A stretch of 9,086 bases of DNA, taken from assembly GCA_021812865.1 (NCBI GenBank), contig JAKAMP010000077.1, forward strand, positions 1 to 9,086, given 5' to 3'. The position numbers and the translations under genes are program-made. Shown here in pieces: positions 6,381 through 9,086 of this stretch (within the stretch, counting starts at the first letter, position 1; each line of letters opens with the position of its first letter). The notes below the pieces were generated by a model. It did no database searches. It was not told the origin of the DNA and was given only the letters and a program-made list of their open reading frames with translations. This DNA is from Bacteroidota bacterium (lineage in GTDB: Bacteria > Bacteroidota > Bacteroidia > Bacteroidales > JAAYUG01).

Positions 6381-7154
6381 TTATTCAGATACCGGGCTAA
6401 CCTGGTAGATACCGGCAGCGCTAATCATTAAAGTTTCCAGTGAATCCATTTCAAGGGTGGCATCGGCAGGTAGTGTATTGTATCCCAGACCGGCAGCGTT
6501 TATCATGTTTTCTTCCAGCGTCTGGTAATCCACTTCCTCGCCAGCGGAGAAATTATCGCTGTTATCCTGTTCAGCCCTGTAAATACCGGCAGCCTTTACC
6601 ATGTTTTCTTCCAGCGTTTGGTAATCCACTTCATCGCCAGTTAAGAATATATCACTGTTATCCTGTTCAACCCTGTAAATACCGGCAGCTTCAGTCATGT
6701 TTTGTTCAAGAACTGCATCGGAGTATACAGCGTCATCCTGATCCACACCGGCAACCAAGAATTTATTCAGGCCGGCAGCATTGATCATCATTTCTTCCAA
6801 GTTATCAGAAGAAGTGTTATCCTCAAACGATTCACATGTGGGTTTATACTCACTAATTCCTGCAGCCTCAATGAGGTTTTTCTCGAGGTTTGCCGGTTCC
6901 TTGAATGCAACTGCAGGGATTGTGGAAACAGAAGATCCGATTGTGGCGATGGTTTTTTTGTTGTTATCGGTCATTGCGACCATAAAAGCATTTGCATTGT
7001 TGCCTTTGGGCGAGAAGTTGCTGATCGCCTTTCCCTGGTTCATTTCGTAAAAGCCCGATTTGTGAAGGCTGATAATGCCTTGCAGAGTGAGGGCTATGCC
7101 CATGATAATGATACCCTTTACGAGATAATGGTTCATGTTTACTGTCGTTTTCAT
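6381..7154 (-). CDS. Uncharacterised membrane-anchored or exported protein with six LExxMxxAAG repeats
   Basis: I do not recognise a family. The 257-residue product has a short basic N-terminus and one hydrophobic segment at about residues 11-30, with no clear AxA or lipobox cleavage site, so it may stay anchored. A linker of about 55 residues follows, then six copies of L-E-x-x-[ML]-x-x-A-A-G-[IL] starting at residues 90, 119, 149, 181, 213 and 239. Copies 3 and 4 belong to two consecutive 32-residue units that share 24 of 32 positions. The spacers are acidic (EQDNSD, GDEVDY), and the protein ends shortly after the last motif. Each motif could form a short amphipathic helix capped by glycine. 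A loosely analogous design, repeated 'LExWMT' motifs in short Bacteroidota exported proteins, comes to mind, but homology is not shown. The gene stands alone. The start at 7154 follows an A-rich stretch (AAAAAGCTATATAAA); an ATG six codons later is possible. Confidence 0.85.
   Translation of the reverse strand: MKTTVNMNHYLVKGIIIMGIALTLQGIISLHKSGFYEMNQGKAISNFSPKGNNANAFMVAMTDNNKKTIATIGSSVSTIPAVAFKEPANLEKNLIEAAGISEYKPTCESFEDNTSSDNLEEMMINAAGLNKFLVAGVDQDDAVYSDAVLEQNMTEAAGIYRVEQDNSDIFLTGDEVDYQTLEENMVKAAGIYRAEQDNSDNFSAGEEVDYQTLEENMINAAGLGYNTLPADATLEMDSLETLMISAAGIYQVSPVSE
6519..6710 (-). repeat. Two 96-bp in-frame tandem repeats inside the LExxMxxAAG protein gene
   Basis: Unit 1 is 6615-6710 and unit 2 is 6519-6614, each exactly 32 codons; a third copy starts at 6518 and diverges after about 12 codons. 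Long stretches of the two units are nearly identical in DNA, for example the ATGTTTTCTTCCAGCGT block, which recurs 96 bp apart. This points to fairly recent tandem duplication within the gene. Confidence 0.9.
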
Positions 7155-7240
7155 TTTATATAGCTTTTTAGTTTTTCGTTCCGTGTCAATCTTTATTCAT
7201 TTAATGTGCCAAAGTTCGTAATAAAATATGAATCAGCATA

Positions 7241-7267
7241 TTAAGTTTATGTTAAGCCTGCATTAAG
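7241..7267. promoter_or_regulatory. Three TTAAG direct repeats at exact 11-bp spacing (possible response-regulator site)
   Basis: TTAAG occurs at 7241-7245, 7252-7256 and 7263-7267. One copy per helical turn is the classic arrangement for dimers or tandem monomers of OmpR/PhoB-type winged-helix regulators. The site lies about 87-113 bp upstream of the minus-strand repeat-protein start at 7154 and about 190-215 bp upstream of the amidase start. The identity of the regulator is not known. Confidence 0.45.
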
Positions 7268-7397
7268 CAATTGATTCTGAACGATTCTGCCGCGCACGTG
7301 TACGTTTTCGCACATTGCATAAAAATGCTTTCCTGGGCGGAAAGTGACAGGTCCCCTCACTCCAGGTATGACAAGATGGTTAAAAACAGGCATATAA

Positions 7398-7415
7398 CTG
7401 ATTGTGGCCAATCAG
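7398..7415. promoter_or_regulatory. 18-bp inverted repeat upstream of the amidase gene (possible operator)
   Basis: CTGATTG and CAATCAG are perfect 7-bp arms around a 4-bp spacer (TGGC), ending 40 bp before the amidase ATG. No T-run follows, so it does not look like a terminator. Size and position fit a dimeric repressor operator. Confidence 0.45.
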
Positions 7416-7455
7416 GTCGTGATCTGTCATTTTTTCCTAATTTTAACCCAACCTA

Positions 7456-9086
7456 ATGAATACCCCTATGAAAAGAAGAACCTTTATCGGTACCGCAGCT
7501 GCAGGCGCAGGAATGCTTGGACTCCCGGCGCTTTCTGCATGCAAAGCGCCTCAAGAAAAAGAGCATGTTGAAGAAAGTTTACAGGATGACTTTGCACTGA
7601 AGGAGTGGACTGCCAGCCAGCTTCAGACTGCCATGAAGCAGGGAAAGTATACTTCGCGTCAGATTACTGAAATGTATCTTAAGAGGATACAATTGGTCGA
7701 TCAGACAGGCCCTTCCCTGCACAGTGTGATTGAATTGAATCCTGATGCCCTGCAGATTGCCGATGAGATGGATAAGGAGCGAAAGGCTGGTAAAAGCAGG
7801 GGGTTAATGCACGGGATACCAGTACTGATCAAGGATAATATCGATACGGCTGACAAAATGTCTACTACTGCCGGATCCCTGGCGCTTTCCAGATCTATAG
7901 CTTTGAAGGATGCCTTTATTGTTGGCCGACTACGTGAGGCAGGTGCTGTTCTACTTGGAAAAACCAACCTGAGCGAGTGGGCCAATATCCGTTCATCCCG
8001 TTCCACCAGCGGCTGGAGCGGGAGAGGAGGGCAAACGCATAATCCTTATGTGACTGACCGCAATCCATGTGGTTCCAGTTCGGGCAGTGGAGTGGCCGTA
8101 TCGGCTAACCTGTGCGCTATGGCCATTGGAACAGAAACCGATGGTTCAATTGTGTGCCCTTCATCGACCAATGGCATAGTGGGTATTAAACCCACGGTGG
8201 GCTTATGGAGCCGGTCAGGGATCATTCCTATATCTCACAGTCAGGATACTGCCGGCCCCATGGCCCGTTCGGTGGAGGATGCTGCTACACTGCTCGGATT
8301 ATTGACTGGTACGGATCAGAGTGATGCTGCCACCCTGGGAAGCGCCGGTAAAACCAAGACGGATTATACCCGGTTTCTCGATCCAAACGGTCTAAAAGGA
8401 GCGAGAATAGGAGTGGCCAGAAGCTTCTTCGGATTCCATCCGGTGGTGGATCAGCTCATGAACCAGGCTATACAGCAGATAAAGGAGCTTGGCGCCCTGA
8501 TCATTGACCCTGTGGAAATCAAAAACCTGAGGGAAATTGAAGCCCCTGAATTTGAAGTACTACTGTATGAACTGAAAGCTGATTTGAACAAGTATCTTGC
8601 CGGGTTGCGCCCTGATATTCCATACCGTACACTTAAAGATTTAATTGCTTTCAATGAAAAGAATAAGGACAAGGAAATGCCCTGGTTCGGGCAGGAGACC
8701 TTCATTGCTGCGGAGGCAAAAGGCGGACTTACCGATAAAGCGTATACCGATGCACTGGCAAAATGCAGGGAAGGAGCCCGGAAAAAGGGGATAGATGCCA
8801 CTCTCGTTGAACATAAACTGGATGCTATAATTGCGCCTACTGGTTCGCCGGCTTGGCCAACCGATTGGATCAATGGTGACCATTTTACGGGCGGAAGCTC
8901 ATCGCCTGCTGCTGTAGCAGGTTATCCGGCCATTACGGTACCGGCTGGATTTGTAGACCAGCTTCCGGTGGGGATTACTTTTATGGGTACAGCCTGGTCT
9001 GAGCCTGTACTGATACGCCTTGCCTATGCGTACGAACAGAAATCGTTGAACCGGAAAGCGCCAACATTCATCCCTACGCTCAAATG
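7456..9086 (+). CDS. Amidase-signature family enzyme, probable Tat-exported lipoprotein (3' end cut by window)
   Basis: The frame is open from the ATG at 7456 to the window end, about 543 residues, probably close to full length. The N-terminus has KRRTFIG, a twin-arginine-like motif lacking the usual Ser/Thr before RR, and then a lipobox L26-S27-A28-C29, so lipid attachment at C29 after export is predicted. The amidase-signature core has Lys126 in GIPVLIKDN, the cis-serine Ser207 in CGSSSGSG and the nucleophile Ser231 in TETDGSI, followed by GIVGIKPTVGL. The 24-residue gap between the two serines equals that in FAAH (S217 and S241). All three catalytic residues are present, so it should hydrolyse an amide, but the substrate cannot be told. 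The glutamine-amidotransferase subunit GatA is unlikely because of the export signal and the lack of gatB/gatC here. A second ATG at 7468 (MKRRTF) is an equally plausible start; neither has a strong ribosome site. Confidence 0.93.
   Translation, partial: MNTPMKRRTFIGTAAAGAGMLGLPALSACKAPQEKEHVEESLQDDFALKEWTASQLQTAMKQGKYTSRQITEMYLKRIQLVDQTGPSLHSVIELNPDALQIADEMDKERKAGKSRGLMHGIPVLIKDNIDTADKMSTTAGSLALSRSIALKDAFIVGRLREAGAVLLGKTNLSEWANIRSSRSTSGWSGRGGQTHNPYVTDRNPCGSSSGSGVAVSANLCAMAIGTETDGSIVCPSSTNGIVGIKPTVGLWSRSGIIPISHSQDTAGPMARSVEDAATLLGLLTGTDQSDAATLGSAGKTKTDYTRFLDPNGLKGARIGVARSFFGFHPVVDQLMNQAIQQIKELGALIIDPVEIKNLREIEAPEFEVLLYELKADLNKYLAGLRPDIPYRTLKDLIAFNEKNKDKEMPWFGQETFIAAEAKGGLTDKAYTDALAKCREGARKKGIDATLVEHKLDAIIAPTGSPAWPTDWINGDHFTGGSSSPAAVAGYPAITVPAGFVDQLPVGITFMGTAWSEPVLIRLAYAYEQKSLNRKAPTFIPTLK

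Larger units (their letters stand above)
7155..7455. other. 301-bp divergent intergenic region with regulatory-looking repeats
   Basis: It separates the minus-strand LExxMxxAAG gene from the plus-strand amidase. It contains three TTAAG direct repeats (7241-7267), a GATTCTG pair 10 bp apart (7273-7279 and 7283-7289), and an 18-bp inverted repeat (7398-7415). A 61-codon frame inside (7271-7456) has no family signature. No promoter with both Bacteroidota elements at correct spacing was found. Confidence 0.6.

Noticed and set aside
6519..6710. CRISPR-like array
   Set aside because: The repeats are in frame, directly adjacent without spacers and encode a repeated protein motif.
7187..7213. Promoter for the LExxMxxAAG gene using TTTG at 7210-7213 on the minus strand
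   Set aside because: The best -7 candidate matches only four of six defined positions and the gap is about 15 bp rather than about 20.

Overview
The window most likely comes from a member of the phylum Bacteroidota. The grounds are a C-terminal type IX secretion (Por) sorting domain at the left edge, several exported TPR proteins of a style common in that phylum, a SiaC-family (DUF1987) regulatory protein, and starts preceded by A-rich stretches rather than strong Shine-Dalgarno sites. No tRNA, rRNA, CRISPR array, transposase or phage gene is visible. It reads as chromosomal background with widely spaced, mostly single-gene transcription units.

Layout. (1) 1-1248 (+): the 3' end of a large secreted repeat protein with four Ig-like or cadherin-like beta repeats and a T9SS sorting tail, closed by a textbook intrinsic terminator (1268-1302). 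(2) 1303-1829: no convincing gene; it holds several palindromes and a decaying 11-bp tandem array (1740-1805). (3) 1830-2789 (-) and 3146-3772 (+): two divergent exported TPR proteins sharing a 356-bp intergenic region. (4) 3907-5427 (-): an exported aminopeptidase P (M24B) homologue in which four of the five metal ligands and two of the helper histidines are replaced, so probably a pseudopeptidase. (5) 5773-6147 (+): a stand-alone SiaC-family phosphoprotein. (6) 6381-7154 (-): an unrecognised protein with one N-terminal hydrophobic segment and six copies of a motif LExxMxxAAG[IL], two of them inside exact 96-bp tandem units. (7) 7155-7455: a regulatory-looking gap with three TTAAG sequences exactly 11 bp apart and an 18-bp inverted repeat near the next gene. 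(8) 7456-9086 (+): an amidase-signature enzyme with a Tat-like signal and a lipobox, cut by the window end.

How the genes fit together. Nearly every product is predicted to be exported, through Sec, Tat/lipoprotein or T9SS routes. The exception is the SiaC homologue, which is cytoplasmic and probably works in a phosphorylation-dependent partner switch whose other members are not here. Nothing shows a shared operon or pathway. The best candidates for something undescribed are the LExxMxxAAG repeat protein and the metal-site-less aminopeptidase P homologue.
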